Source of the DNA: Dermatophagoides farinae
Taxonomy: Eukaryota; Arthropoda; Arachnida; Sarcoptiformes; Pyroglyphidae
Reading direction: 5' to 3'
DNA: 64,000 nucleotides
Assembly: GCF_024713945.1 (NCBI RefSeq)
Contig: NC_134680.1
Span: forward strand, 4,612,001-4,676,000
The position numbers and the translations under genes are program-made. Within the stretch, counting starts at the first letter, position 1. Each line of letters opens with the position of its first letter. The notes beneath the pieces are model-generated. The model was not told the origin of the DNA and did no database searches. It saw nothing but the letters and a program-made list of their open reading frames with translations. Shown piece by piece: positions 50,916-62,854 of this stretch.

Positions 50916-53900
50916 CATTAAATCAACACATAAACAAAGAATCCATTGAATCAGCGTGTGTGTGTGTGAATGAATCAATAACATCATCATCATCGTCATC
51001 ATCATCATTATCATAGAATTGAAATACCAAAAAAAAAAAAAAAATACGATGAAATCCAAAATGTAGCAAAACAACTAGAAAGCAAACAAAAAAATTGTGA
51101 TCACAAAATCAATATATTGTCATAATTATATAATTACACATTCTGAAAAGAACAAAAAAAAATTATTATTTCGATTCTTTTCGATTAATTAATAATAATA
51201 ATAAAAAAAATTTTTTTTTCCGTCACATTTCAAAAAAAAGATAATTTTCTCGTTCTCATTGTATTTGTTGTATAAGCAGTTTGACAACCAATTACCTATT
51301 TTCAGAAAAAAAATCCATTTCCATTTCCATTCTATTCCTTTTCATTTATTATTTATTTTTCGGATAAAAATTTTGTAACAATAAGTTTCAATTTCAAACA
51401 AACAAACAAAAAAAAGAAATAAATTGTGATTCTTGGCTGATTGGTTTCTCATTGGAAACTATTCCGACAGGAATTGTTGGCTTTCATTATTTCGAATGTT
51501 TATTTTGTTTTTGTTTTTGTTTTTTTTGTAATGAGGTTGACCATTTGTTTGTTTGTCATCATCATCAATAGAAAGACAATGTCGTTATTTTGTTTGATTG
51601 TTCCGTCATTAAATGTAATTATTATTATTATTATTATTATTATCACATCGTCATCATACAATTGAATTCGATTTTTAATGAAAGGTAATTATTCAAATCA
51701 ATTGTGATCGTATTTCTTTACATTCAATCATTCATTCATTTTTTAAAAAAAAACCCGAGAATTCAATTCTTTTTGTTTATTGTCATTGAAAGTGATGGGA
51801 ATTGAAGAAAAAAAATAGACAGAAATTACTGGCCATAACAATTGTGATTGTTTTGGGGAAACTTTTTTTTGTTTGTTTGTTTGTTTGTCAGTAAAAAAAA
51901 ATTCATTGAATTTGATCAGAATTTTTTTTTCATCGAATTTAATCGGTTAATCAATCAATCAATCATATTGATCATGTCGATCGATCAACAACTCTGATTT
52001 GATCGAACAATTGACCAATTGATATATCAATGATGATCATCATTGTCAACACACACAGAGGGAAAGTTTTTTTTGTTTCAGAATCGAATAAAAATCCAAA
52101 GTTTCAAAAAAGTAGCCATCACAGATTTATGTGGACAAGTTTCAGATATCATTTTTCATCATACAGTTAAAATTAACGACATTATAAACTACTGTGTGTG
52201 TGTGTGTATGTGTGTGTAATTGGGTAAAGAAAAAAAAAGTAACATGAAACTATTGCAGAGAGAGAGAGAGAAAATGAACAAGAAACTTGGTAAAAACTTT
52301 GCCAAAATCAAACAACACATGAATGAATGAATGAATGACATTCATACACACACACACTAACTGACACTGGACATTTGTTTATTTCGCTGGTTCTAGAAAC
52401 CACATGATTTTTTTGTTGTTGTTGTTGTTGTTTTTGTTTTTGCTTTCTGACACTTCTTTTCGTGTTTGACAATATGAACATTTTTTTTTTGAAGATATAT
52501 TTGCATGAATGCAATACTATGACATTTGTTATTGTTTGCTGTAGAATAAAATCAGAATATGAACCACTTTATGAACAGTTAGTGATGATGATGATGATGA
52601 TGGCCATCCAATGGTCATTCAGTCAGTCATATATAGTGACCAGAATTGAAATTGGATCATCATTTTTTGTTGTTGTTGTTGTTGTTGTTCAGTGTGATTA
52701 TGTCAACATAAATTATGTTTGTACAATAGATAAAGAGAAATTTTTTTTTATCCTCACCATCAATTTCAGTTTATTTTCATTTCATTTCATTTTCTTTAAG
52801 GATTCATCTTCACCCCATACACATATGGTGCATGGATTTAGTGAATGCAGTAATAACAACAACAACAACAACAACAACAAAAATATTCTCTCGGTCAACT
52901 TGAATGTGAAACAACAACAACAACAACAACAATAATAATAATAACGACGACTAGAAACGCTGTAAAAGACGAAAAAATAAAAACAGAATCCTGAAAATGG
53001 ATCATCATATTATATATGATGAGTGAAAAAAAAACTGAATCCAGAAAATCTTTTTATTCGACCCATGTTATGATTTTTTTTTTTGTTCTTTCTTTCTATG
53101 CCGATCATCATCATTTGTAATATGTGAGCGTATAGATTTATGATGCGTAAATACCATGACTGTTAGTTAGGCTGCCCACCACCACCAACAATCGTATATA
53201 CACGAATATAATAGAATGGCAGTATCCGGCATGTTCAAGAAAATATTAATTGAAAAAAAAAGATTGAAAATTTATCATTTTCCAAGATGAATGAATGAAT
53301 GAATGATGATGTGAAATTTAAATGAAATTATTTTTCGGAAATTTATTTTCCATTGAATGAAAAAAAAATGATGAAATTATTGATTTTTTATTTTTTCTTG
53401 ATTTAACAAACTGTTCGTTTATCATATATCATCATCATCATCATCATCAGCATCATCATTTTTGGAATTCTGATGGATCGAAAGATGATGATACTGGTGA
53501 TGATGACGATGAGGTTGACAGGTTGGAACGCCCATTTTTCAACAACAACAACAACACAAAAAGGACCGCCCGCTTCGAGAATATTATACCAAGAAAATAA
53601 AAAATAAAAAAAAACGAAACGAAAATATCGAATGTCAAGCTATTTTTTTTTTGTTTCAAAATATATAATGTCTCTGGATGTGTGGATACAATATAACAGC
53701 AATTATTATTATGATCATCTTTATTATCACCAACAACAACAACATCAACATCATCATTATTATTATTATTTTCACGAGAATCCACCCACACACACACACA
53801 CATAGAGAGAGAGAGAGAGATAGACAGAAAAAAAACACTTGGCATGTTCAAGAATATAATAATGTTTGTGGTATAACGATATTGAGATGAAAATCAAAAA

Positions 53901-54456
53901 AAAAAAGAAAAAAAAATGAAGAATGAAAAAAAAATTCTGTTAATCTATATAATTCTTGTGTGTGTGTGTGGTATGTTTTTTGTTGTTGTTGTTGTTGTAT
54001 ACATAGTGTATTGTGTATTGTTTGTTGTTTTGTCATGAGAGATAGAGGATATTGGAGAATTCCTATGGGTTTTTGTTTGTTTGTTTGTCGGTTGTATACG
54101 AGATGATGATGATGATGTGAAAAATTCTTATTGTTATTGTTTCTTGCCATGTTTTTTTCTTTGTTTTTTTTTGTTTGTTGGATTATAAAAAAGATAAGTC
54201 TCTTGATCGCAGGATATTAACCGTATAAAATTTATTATATTTGTATTATTGATATTAATGTAATGATGATGATGATGATGATGACCGTCATATCGGTGAA
54301 AGATACCGGGTGTGTGGAACGAAAATTTTTTCTTAATATCGGTATACTCATTTCCTGAAAGTAATTAACAGTAAAAAAAACACACACACATAGTGATAAA
54401 AAAACATCTTCAATAACAACAACAACAACAACAACTACGAAAAAAGAAAACAATGT
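50916..54456. other. Intergenic tract between convergent genes
   Basis: 3.5 kb between the acyltransferase stop and the lectin-like stop. It has AATAATAATA runs near 51191, (TTG)n, (CAA)n near 52855 and 52910, (AG)n near 53800 and CA runs. The longest open frame (52462-52935) is built from repeats and is not credible as a gene. Confidence 0.45.
54231..54236 (-). promoter_or_regulatory. Candidate poly(A) signal for lectin-like gene
   Basis: AATAAA on the minus strand about 220 nt past the stop of the 54457-55956 gene. Confidence 0.35.
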
Positions 54457-55956
54457 TTAAATATCGGTTGTTTCAATCATAAATGCATGATTAAAATGAA
54501 CGGTCGTTGGATCAGGATATTGTTGTTTTAATTGAACAATCGAATGACATGGATGTTGTAGTTGTTGTTGTTGTCGATTATCAACATTCGAATCGGATGT
54601 TTGTGAGTCTAATAAATTCAACGATCTTGTGTCGCCATCTGTCGTCGAATGAGTCAATAATAAATTTGATTCATTATTGTTATTATTTTGATTCTGATGA
54701 TTATTATTAAATGTTAATCGTGGTTGATTTGATCGATTATTATTATCATGATGATGATTTAAATTACTAAATGAAAAAAATCGATCAAATATTGATGATG
54801 ACGTTGTTGCTGCTGCTGCTGCTGCTGTTGTTGATGATGATGATGATGATTTTAATGCAGAATTTTGTCGAGAAAATTTTGAATTCCATACAAATGATGA
54901 TGATCGTATATCATCATCATCTTCATCATAATCATCATCGTCAAGAATATTCTTTTGTGATGATTGTTTTGGTTGTCGAAAATGACGACGTCGATGATGT
55001 GGATGATTATAATGTAAATATCGTTGTAGATAACATTTTTGATAACAAAACCATATGATTATGATTGAAAACAAAATAATCCATATGAATAAATTTATCG
55101 ATAATAAATAGATTAATTTTCTAATGTCATCATCGATTATGATTGTATTATGATTATTATTATTTTGATGTAAAAAATCTAATTCACCATCATTTTCATA
55201 TGATATTATAGATTTAGTTTGATTATTTTTGTCATCACTATTATTATTACTATGTTCACAAACGACCAAAAATGCATCCGAACAGGTTACATCATACCAA
55301 CGGCCAAATAATAAATCCTGTTTTTCTGAACTCATTACAACACAATAATGTTTTGAATTTAGATTATTTGGTTCATTTGGTGCCCAATATGTAAATGATG
55401 ACCAATGATTATTATCATCATCATCATCATCATTATTATTATTATCACCTGATGATGATGAATTATTAAGTCGATATAATGGACGACGATTATTTAGCCA
55501 CATAAAATGTGTAGAATTTTTTCGTATTAAACTAAGCCATATTGAAAATTTTAGTTCAAGTTTTTCGAATAAATATGATCGAAGAAATCGTGTTTCATCA
55601 ATCGAATCGATTTGTAATAGATGTGAATGATGATAACGTTCACAGATATTGATTGCTTCATGTATATTGGCACCGATCATATCATTATGAAAGAAATAAC
55701 ATTTATTCTTGAATGATATCCAGCCATCATCACAATAATGATGATTCAAAGTTTGATTATTCATCATCTTCATCATCATCATACGTGCATTACGTTGATG
55801 ATCTATTTCAGTTTCAGTTAAAATTAATTCTTCACCATCATCATCATCATCATCGAATGATGATGTTTGATTGAAATTTTGTTTCATAATTATCGAATCA
55901 AATTGAATGAAAAACATCAATATTAAAAATATCACAATATTTAGACGCTTCATCAT
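54457..55956 (-). CDS. Single-pass membrane protein with extracellular C-type lectin-like domain
   Basis: Uninterrupted frame of 499 residues, intronless unlike most neighbours. A signal peptide (MMKRLNIVIFLILMFFIQFDS) is followed by an acidic stretch and a CTLD at about 73-236: CDDGWISFKNKCYFF, a WLSL segment, YWAPNEPNN, HYCVVM, RWYDVTCSDAFLVVCE. The Cys pairs and WIGL-like core fit the fold, and EPN is the mannose-type calcium-site motif. A poly-Asn/Asp insertion lies in the long loop before YWAPNEPNN. A transmembrane helix lies at about 283-305 (LLSINLFIWIILFSIIIIWF). The cytosolic tail of about 190 residues is Ser/Asn/Gln-rich with poly-Ser and poly-Ala. It is likely a cell-surface receptor or adhesion protein. 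The ligand is unknown, and WYD replaces the usual WND. Confidence 0.8.
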   Translation of the reverse strand: MMKRLNIVIFLILMFFIQFDSIIMKQNFNQTSSFDDDDDDGEELILTETEIDHQRNARMMMMKMMNNQTLNHHYCDDGWISFKNKCYFFHNDMIGANIHEAINICERYHHSHLLQIDSIDETRFLRSYLFEKLELKFSIWLSLIRKNSTHFMWLNNRRPLYRLNNSSSSGDNNNNDDDDDDNNHWSSFTYWAPNEPNNLNSKHYCVVMSSEKQDLLFGRWYDVTCSDAFLVVCEHSNNNSDDKNNQTKSIISYENDGELDFLHQNNNNHNTIIIDDDIRKLIYLLSINLFIWIILFSIIIIWFCYQKCYLQRYLHYNHPHHRRRHFRQPKQSSQKNILDDDDYDEDDDDIRSSSFVWNSKFSRQNSALKSSSSSSTTAAAAAATTSSSIFDRFFSFSNLNHHHDNNNRSNQPRLTFNNNHQNQNNNNNESNLLLTHSTTDGDTRSLNLLDSQTSDSNVDNRQQQQLQHPCHSIVQLKQQYPDPTTVHFNHAFMIETTDI

Positions 55957-56076
55957 TATATAATCGTTATTTTTGTTGTGTTTTCTTTGTAAACTTTATA
56001 ACATTTGATATTGATTTAAACGAGAAATTCAATTCGCATGAATATGTTCAATGTGTTGAAGAATAATAATCATGTG

Positions 56077-56084
56077 TATATATA
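56077..56084 (-). promoter_or_regulatory. Candidate TATA box of lectin-like gene
   Basis: TATATATA lies about 120 nt upstream of the ATG at 55956. Spacing is suitable for a core promoter, but TA runs are common here. Confidence 0.25.
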
Positions 56085-58029
56085 GACAGCCAGAAATGTC
56101 GAATTTGAAATGAAAAAATTTTTTTTTTTTTGATGTCATTTCCTGTCATTGATGTTGTTGAACATGAAAAAAAAATATTTATCGTCAAATAAAATCGACA
56201 ACGAAAAAAAAAATCAAAATAAACGGAAACATAAATGCCATACTATTGTTGTTGTTGTTGTTGTTGTTGCCGAATCCGTTTGTTGTTGTTATAATAATAA
56301 CGGATAACAGCAACAACCAAAAAGGATTTAAATATATGCTAATTATTACAATGATGAAAAAATATTCGAATTTTTTTTTTTTTTTACTGAAGTTCGACCG
56401 TCTATATCGACTTGGTTGTGTTGTTGTTGTTGATGTTGAAATTATGATAAAGAAATCAAATCAAAATGATTGAAGATGATGATGATAATGATCTTGTCAT
56501 ATTCCGTTTCCGTTTTTTTTTCGTTTGTTCATTCATTCTTGATCACTATCGATTGTCATCATTATCAATAATAATGGTAATTTGATTTGATTTGATTTGG
56601 TGATGATAAGAAACCCGGATTTGTGAATTGAAATTCTTTTCTCTCATTTTTTTTTTTTTTTGCTGATTAATCATTGTTGTTGTTGCTGCTGCTGCAGTTG
56701 CTCACATCAATTATTATTTCATCACAGAATTTAGAAATGAATTTCAAATTCAAATTTTTTACATTTAATTTTATTCAATTCAGCATTCATTGTCAGCAAA
56801 AAAAACCGATATATGTCATATTAAAGAAAAAAATGAAAATTAAAAATTATTGAAATCGACAACAACAACAACAACAACAATAATAATGTAATATAAAAAT
56901 AGAACAGAATTTGGCGTTGTTAAAATTATCCATTGTTGTTGAAATAGAATACATTTATTCTTTTTGTTTTCATTTCTCGAATTTTGATATTATTATTATT
57001 CTCATTATTCTGGATATATAAAAATGGAAATCATCATTTTGCGTTATTTTTTTTAAGAAAAAAAAATTCTTTTTTATTTTCATTATTTTCTTGAACAAAA
57101 GACAAAAATGACTACTACTGCTAGATGTTGATGATGATCATATCTCATTTGGCCTATAGAATAAAAACATCAATTGCCGTCGACATCAACAATAAAAGAA
57201 AAAAAATTGGATCGTTTTTTTTTTGTTTTCTTCAATTCGATCCAATGCTAGTGTGTGTGTGTGATAATTTTATTTATGATTTTTGGCACAATTTTTCTTC
57301 AATATTTTTTTCATATCTTGATCGTTTGGCTTTAATTTATTTATTTTTTTTCTTTTGCCAGATAAAAAATAGGGTACCCATTATCATCATCATCGTCATT
57401 TGAATTGTGTCGCTCCAGAAATCTGTATTCATTTTTGCTTCATCATCATCATCATCATCATCATCGTTGTTTTTCATCCTTGTTAATTTCAATTTTTAAT
57501 CATTTTTCTTGGAAACAGAGATAGAGATTAAAAAAATACAGATTTTTTGTAATTTTCAACAACCATACAAACAAACCATTTAATCGCTTCAGGAACAATC
57601 GAGAATGTTTGGATAATATAAATATTGATATGGCTACAATGATGATGAATGGAAAATTAACCAAGAAGATAAGATTGATTTTTATATACTTGAATGGAAA
57701 TATTTTTGGCCACTTGATGGCATTTAAAAATTGTTATTTTTTCCTGTTTCCCAAAAATCCTCCGATGAATCCTCATTGATGAAGTGTGGGTGGATGGATG
57801 ATGAAGATAATTTTTCATAATGAATGAAATGGTATACGTGATGATAGTGTATCGATGAAATACTTCGAATGTATGAAAAAAAATTTTCGATAAGATGATG
57901 ATTGTGTGTGTGTGTGTGTAAAATGTCATCAACCATTGACACAAACATTTTGATATCAGTCATTGGCGGCATGACACAATAATAATAATAAGGTCTCTTA
58001 TGGATTCAAATAATGTACATTCGGATGTG

Positions 58030-58039
58030 TATAAATATA
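58030..58039 (+). promoter_or_regulatory. Candidate TATA box of first monoamine oxidase
   Basis: TATAAATATA is followed 30-40 nt later by TCATTA and TCATTC; the latter matches the arthropod initiator TCAKTY. Together they lie about 150-190 nt before the ATG at 58220. Confidence 0.35.
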
Positions 58040-58219
58040 TCAGCCAAGATTTGGTAATCATCATTATCATTCAGATACTTGATTTGATTCAAACCATACC
58101 TGATCAAGCAATCATCACTATAGTTCTTGTCTTACGAATTCTATAATCTAATAAAACCGAATTATTTTTTTCCGTATAAACACGGGCAATAGTGAAATTG
58201 AATTTATGCAAAAAAGAAA

Positions 58220-60160
58220 ATGCCAGTTGTCAATGAATGTACGAATGATTCCGATAGATATAACGTAGCCATTATTGGTGCTGGCCTAAGTGGTATGTAA
58301 ATTATATTGAATTTGATTGATTGATTCTTATGTAATCAACATTATTTATCACTATTAGGCCTATATGCAGCCAATATCCTCAATGATTATGGTATCACAA
58401 ATTATTGTGTTCTTGAAGCACGTGATCGTATTGGTGGTCGTTTGTTGACTAAAAAAGATCCAAAAGTTGGCTGGGTTGATCTTGGTGGATCATATGTTGG
58501 ACCAAGTCAACATTATATACAGAAATTGATCCAAAAACTTGGCATTGAAACCTATAAGATTGATGTTACAGGTAAAAGTGTCTATCTGAATCAGGTAAGA
58601 ATCGGATTTTTTTTTTTGATCAACAAGTTATAATTGATCATTATTTTTTTTCCTTCTGATAGAAACGACGTTATTTACACAATGGTAATGAATTACCATC
58701 ATTATCAAATAAATTGGTCGAACTAGAAATTCGTCATGTATTGAAATTAATGGATGAAATGAGTGAACAATTACCACGTGATGAACCATGGAAACATCCA
58801 CAGGCAATCGAATGGGATCGACAAACATTTGGACAATTTTTGGATAAACATTGTTGGTCACAAGAGGCAAAAGATTTTATTGCAATCTATATTGGTTGTT
58901 GTACATCATGTGAAGCATATGAACAATCATTATTATGGTCATTATGGTACATACGACAATGTGATGGATTGGATATAATGTATAATATTGAAAATTCGGC
59001 ACAAGATTCCAAACTAGTTGGTGGTACACAACAAATTTGTCAACAACTTTTACAGCGGATCGGTGTGGATAAAGTTAAATTATCTAAACCAGTCACCCAG
59101 ATCATTATGGAAAATAAACAACAACAACAATCTGAATCTAAATCTTTGATACGAATTAAAACTTTGGATGGTGAATGTTTGAAATGTAATTATATTATAA
59201 TGGCAATTCCACCTGTATTGGTACAAAAAATTCATTTCAATCCATCATTACCACCGGTTTATAGTCAAATGTTACAGAAATTTACAATGGGATCAGCAAT
59301 CAAATGTATTGTTTATTATAAGGAACAATTTTGGCGTAATGATCAACAACAACAACAACAGCCATCATTAAATGGTAATATGTTGATTAATTGTCCACAG
59401 CCATGTGATGGACCAATTACATATACGGTTGATGATACTAAACCAGATGGTAGCTATCCGGCGATTGTTGGGTATGTTATTATTAATTAATATTTATTAA
59501 ACTGTTGATGAAATATTTTTTTTTCTTCAAATCATCATTTTATCATCATGTAAGATTTATTATTGGTGATCGTGCACGTGATATGCTTGAACGTAGCCGA
59601 GAAGAACGTCTTCATTATATATGCCAAAGTTATTCACGTGCATTTGATTCGAAAAAAGCATTACAACCAATACATTATGAGGAACAAAATTGGATGGCTG
59701 AACAATATACTGGTGGATGTTTTACTGGTTTAGGTGCACCTGGATTTCTTACCAATTATGGTCTATTATTGAAACAACCATTATTTGATTGTATATTTCC
59801 AGCCGGTACGGAAACATCAACACATTGGGCAGGTTTTATGGACGGTGCATTACAATCAGGTGAACGTGCTGCATTTGAAGTTTTGTCACGATTAAATTGT
59901 AATATTAAAATTGAGGTATGATCAATTTTCTTAGAAATTTTTTGATTTTTTTAAGCTCATACAAGTCTATCCAATAGAAACCATTGATACGTGTGAAAAA
60001 ATTTACTCAAAATAATTGTGGCCAACAAAATTTAAATTCAACGGATTTCAACTACACAAATCGAACAAATTTTCCATCCCTATCCATCAATCAATTGATC
60101 ACATGGTCTAGCTTGTTGGTTGCTTTTTTCGGTGTTTTTCTTGGAATGGCAGCATTCTAA
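58220..60160 (+). CDS. Flavin monoamine oxidase, paralogue 1 (both cage Tyr replaced by Phe)
   Basis: Five exons: 58220-58292, 58359-58594, 58663-59471, 59555-59915, 59978-60160. Phases agree and give 553 residues (human MAO 520-527). An N-terminal FAD fold shows AIIGAGLSGLYAA and LEARDRIGGR, followed by VDLGGSYVGPSQ. The family Lys near flavin N5 is kept (IKCIVYY). The C-terminal part has [17 protein letters not shown], with the Cys that binds FAD covalently in MAO, and FPAGTETSTHWAGF. The two aromatic-cage Tyr of MAO (after the Cys, and in SGY) are both Phe. A hydrophobic C-terminus (LITWSSLLVAFFGVFLGMAAF) fits an outer-mitochondrial-membrane tail anchor. MAO oxidises amines to aldehydes with release of ammonia and hydrogen peroxide. 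It lies 441 nt before its tandem paralogue. Confidence 0.9.
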
Positions 60161-60249
60161 TGATAATAATCATCAACATATAATTAGTAAAGCATGATTG
60201 GCATGAAAAACAATTTTTTTTTTCATTATTTTCGATATTCAAAATTATT

Positions 60250-60267
60250 TGTACTGTATACAGTACA
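60250..60267. repeat. 18-bp perfect palindrome between the MAO genes
   Basis: TGTACTGTATACAGTACA is fully self-complementary, without spacer. It lies 90 nt after the first MAO stop and 335 nt before the second MAO start. It could be a binding site or a 3' UTR foldback. Confidence 0.8.
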
Positions 60268-60318
60268 TCATTTACTGATGATAATCATAATTCGCTAAAA
60301 ACAAATTAATTATCAATT

Positions 60319-60324
60319 AATAAA
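60319..60324 (+). promoter_or_regulatory. Candidate poly(A) signal of first monoamine oxidase
   Basis: AATAAA about 160 nt after the stop at 60160, on the same strand. Confidence 0.45.
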
Positions 60325-60601
60325 AATGAACAAAACAAATATGACATCCAAATATCAATTACGTTTGTTTTTCTTCGTTTTTTGTTTCGAAAAATCCACA
60401 CATTTTATCTTATCTCCGGTGATGATGTGTGGCACACATTGTGTGCATCGCATGCGTTTATCAATGGATTATTATTCGATAAATCATCTGTCATTTGTGC
60501 GACCTTTTTTTTGGTTTGTCTACACAGCTCATTTGAATTATAATCAATACAGTTAATTTTGAAATTCAATAATTGTGTTTCTATATTGACAAGCAACAAC
60601 A

Positions 60602-62398
60602 ATGCCGTCTGACATGATGATCTATGATGTAATCGTAATTGGTGGTGGTTTAAGTGGTATGTGTTTTTATTATTCTTTGATTTATGAAATTTTCTTGATC
60701 AAATCAATTTGGATCGATTCATTTTTTATTTTATTTTCAGGTCTTAGCGCTGCTAAATTACTTGCCGAACGAAATGATGATTTAAATGTGGCTGTACTTG
60801 AAGCACGTGATCGTGTAGGTGGCCGTACATTTACCGTACAAAATGACAAAGTTAAATGGGTTGATCTAGGTGGTGCATATGTTGGCCGTGGTCAAAATCA
60901 TCTTTTACGATTGATTAAAGAATTTAATCTTAAATTATACAATGTTAATGAAGTTGAAAATATTGTCTTTTATAATCAAAAAGTAATTTACAATTCATCG
61001 ATCACTAAATTTCAAGAGAATTAATCATTTTATTATATTATTATTTCCCTTTCCCTACCGTAGAAAAATCAAAGAAATTTATTTCATTTTGATGAAATAC
61101 CCAACATGGGTATATTGGCTAAATTAGATTTTTATTATATAATGCGATTAATGGATCAGATGGGCGAACAGATACCGGCGGATGAACCATGGAAAGCAAC
61201 CAATGCTGAACAATGGGATCAGATGACATTCAAAGAATTTATTCAAAAAAATGTTTGGTCAATAGATATACAGAATTTTATGAAAATATTCATTGGTACA
61301 TGTGTGACCAATGAAATGTATGAATCATCATTATTATGGTTTCTCTGGTATGTTAAACAATGTGGTGGAACAAGATCAATATTTTCAACCACATATGGTG
61401 GACAAGAATTCAAAATACATGGTGGTACAAATCAGATTTCTGATTGTATAGCCAATAGTATTGGCCGTGATCGTATCCATCTTAATGAACCGGTACATTA
61501 TCTTGAACAATCGGCTGATCATGTTCTATTACGAACCATTGCTGGACATGAATTTCGTGCACGTTATGTTATAATGGCATTAGCACCAACATTACAACAG
61601 AAAATTCATTATCAACCACCATTACCACCAATGCGTAATCAATTGATTCAACGGGCACCAATGGGTTCCGTTCTTAAATGTATTGTTTATTATCGTAAAC
61701 GTTTCTGGATCGATCATAATATGTGCGGAAGTTTAGTCATTTTTGGTGAAAATGATATTGAATGTCCTATAACGTATACATTGGATGATTCGAAACCGGA
61801 TGGAACATGTCCAGCAATTATTGGATTTATGCCAGCTGATCGTGCAAGAAAACTATTGGATTTAACTAAAGAAGAACGATTAAAATTAATTTGTCAATGT
61901 TATTCAAAAGGATTCGCATGCGATGATGCACTTGATCCAATTCATTATGAAGAACAAAATTGGATGGCCGAACAATATTCTGGTGGTTGTTATACGATGG
62001 TCTGTGCACCAGGATTTCTTACCCGTTATGGACCATATTTACGTCGACCAATTGGTCGTATTTATTTTGCCGGAACCGAAACAGCATGGGATTGGTCAGG
62101 CTATATGAACGGCGCCATACAATCGGGTGAACACACCGCACTTGAAATTCTTGCCAAAATGGGTCGAATATCGCCATTAGAAATTAATGTTTCAGAGCCA
62201 GTATCGAAGGAATATCCACCCGTAATCATTCCAGCTACATGGATCGAACGTAATGGACCATCAGCACGTTCATTTATAGCCGGTGTTTCATTGACAACAA
62301 TTGCTGCCACAATGTTTACCGTTTATTTCGGTTGGAAACGATGGGAATTTAATCAATATTGGCAACAATATATATCGCATTATATTATTGATTATTGA
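60602..62398 (+). CDS. Flavin monoamine oxidase, paralogue 2 (canonical cage)
   Basis: Three exons, 60602-60656, 60741-60982 and 61064-62398, give 543 residues in consistent phase. FAD-binding motifs are [13 protein letters not shown] and [12 protein letters not shown], then [19 protein letters not shown] keeps the flavin-N5 Lys. EQYSGGCY has the FAD-linking Cys plus first cage Tyr, and [13 protein letters not shown] has the second cage Tyr, as in human MAO-A/B. The C-terminal hydrophobic helix ([20 protein letters not shown]) suggests anchoring in the outer mitochondrial membrane. Its first two introns sit at the same sites and phases as in paralogue 1 (after GLSG, phase 1; after the YxNQ segment, phase 0). 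The rest is one exon, while paralogue 1 has two more introns. Probably a true amine oxidase arising by tandem duplication. Confidence 0.92.
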
Positions 62399-62854
62399 TT
62401 TTTAATTGGAAATCAAAAAGTTTAAATTTCAAATATTTATAATCATTATTATTATTATTATTATTATTATGAAATACATTTTTGTAGTAGAAAAAGTAAA
62501 TGAAAAAAATGGTGAAAAATTGTTCTAATTTACAGTGTCAATAACACAATTGATGATGTCGATAATAATAATACTTGATTTCGAATGTTTTGTTTGGACC
62601 GTCGTTGAGTTGAGAATACGAACGTGAAAAATGGACAAATGCAAGAAAAAATGTTACACATCATCATCGTCGATCATTTGAGAAAAAAAAGTTAAGATTA
62701 AAAAATTTGATTTGAACTAGAATGTTGGTCAAAAAAAATCCAATGGAATAGGACTGTTGATTAAATTCTTAATCATCAGCCCTTGGTAATATATCTTGTA
62801 TGGAAATGGCACTGGTAGTAATAGAATCCTTAGTCATGATTAATCATTATCGAG
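62399..62854. other. Spacer between convergent MAO and phosphatase genes
   Basis: 456 nt holding both 3' UTRs, with an (ATT)n run at about 62444-62470. Nothing else is recognised. Confidence 0.45.

Larger units (their letters stand above)
55957..58219. other. Divergent intergenic region, lectin-like (-) and monoamine oxidase (+)
   Basis: 2.3 kb holding both promoters. It contains (TTG)n near 56246, (CAA)n near 56862, (ATC)n near 57441 and a T-rich middle. TATA-like elements near both ends are listed separately. No exon is supported. Confidence 0.45.
60161..60601. other. Spacer between the two monoamine oxidase genes
   Basis: 441 nt containing the first gene's 3' UTR, an 18-bp palindrome, an AATAAA and presumably the promoter of the second gene. 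The open frame at 60326-60556 shows no conserved content. Confidence 0.5.

Noticed and set aside
52462-52935. 157-residue plus-strand open frame
   Set aside because: Made of Met, Val, Asn and Gln runs from ATG, TTG, AAC and CAA repeats, with no domain and no splice partner.
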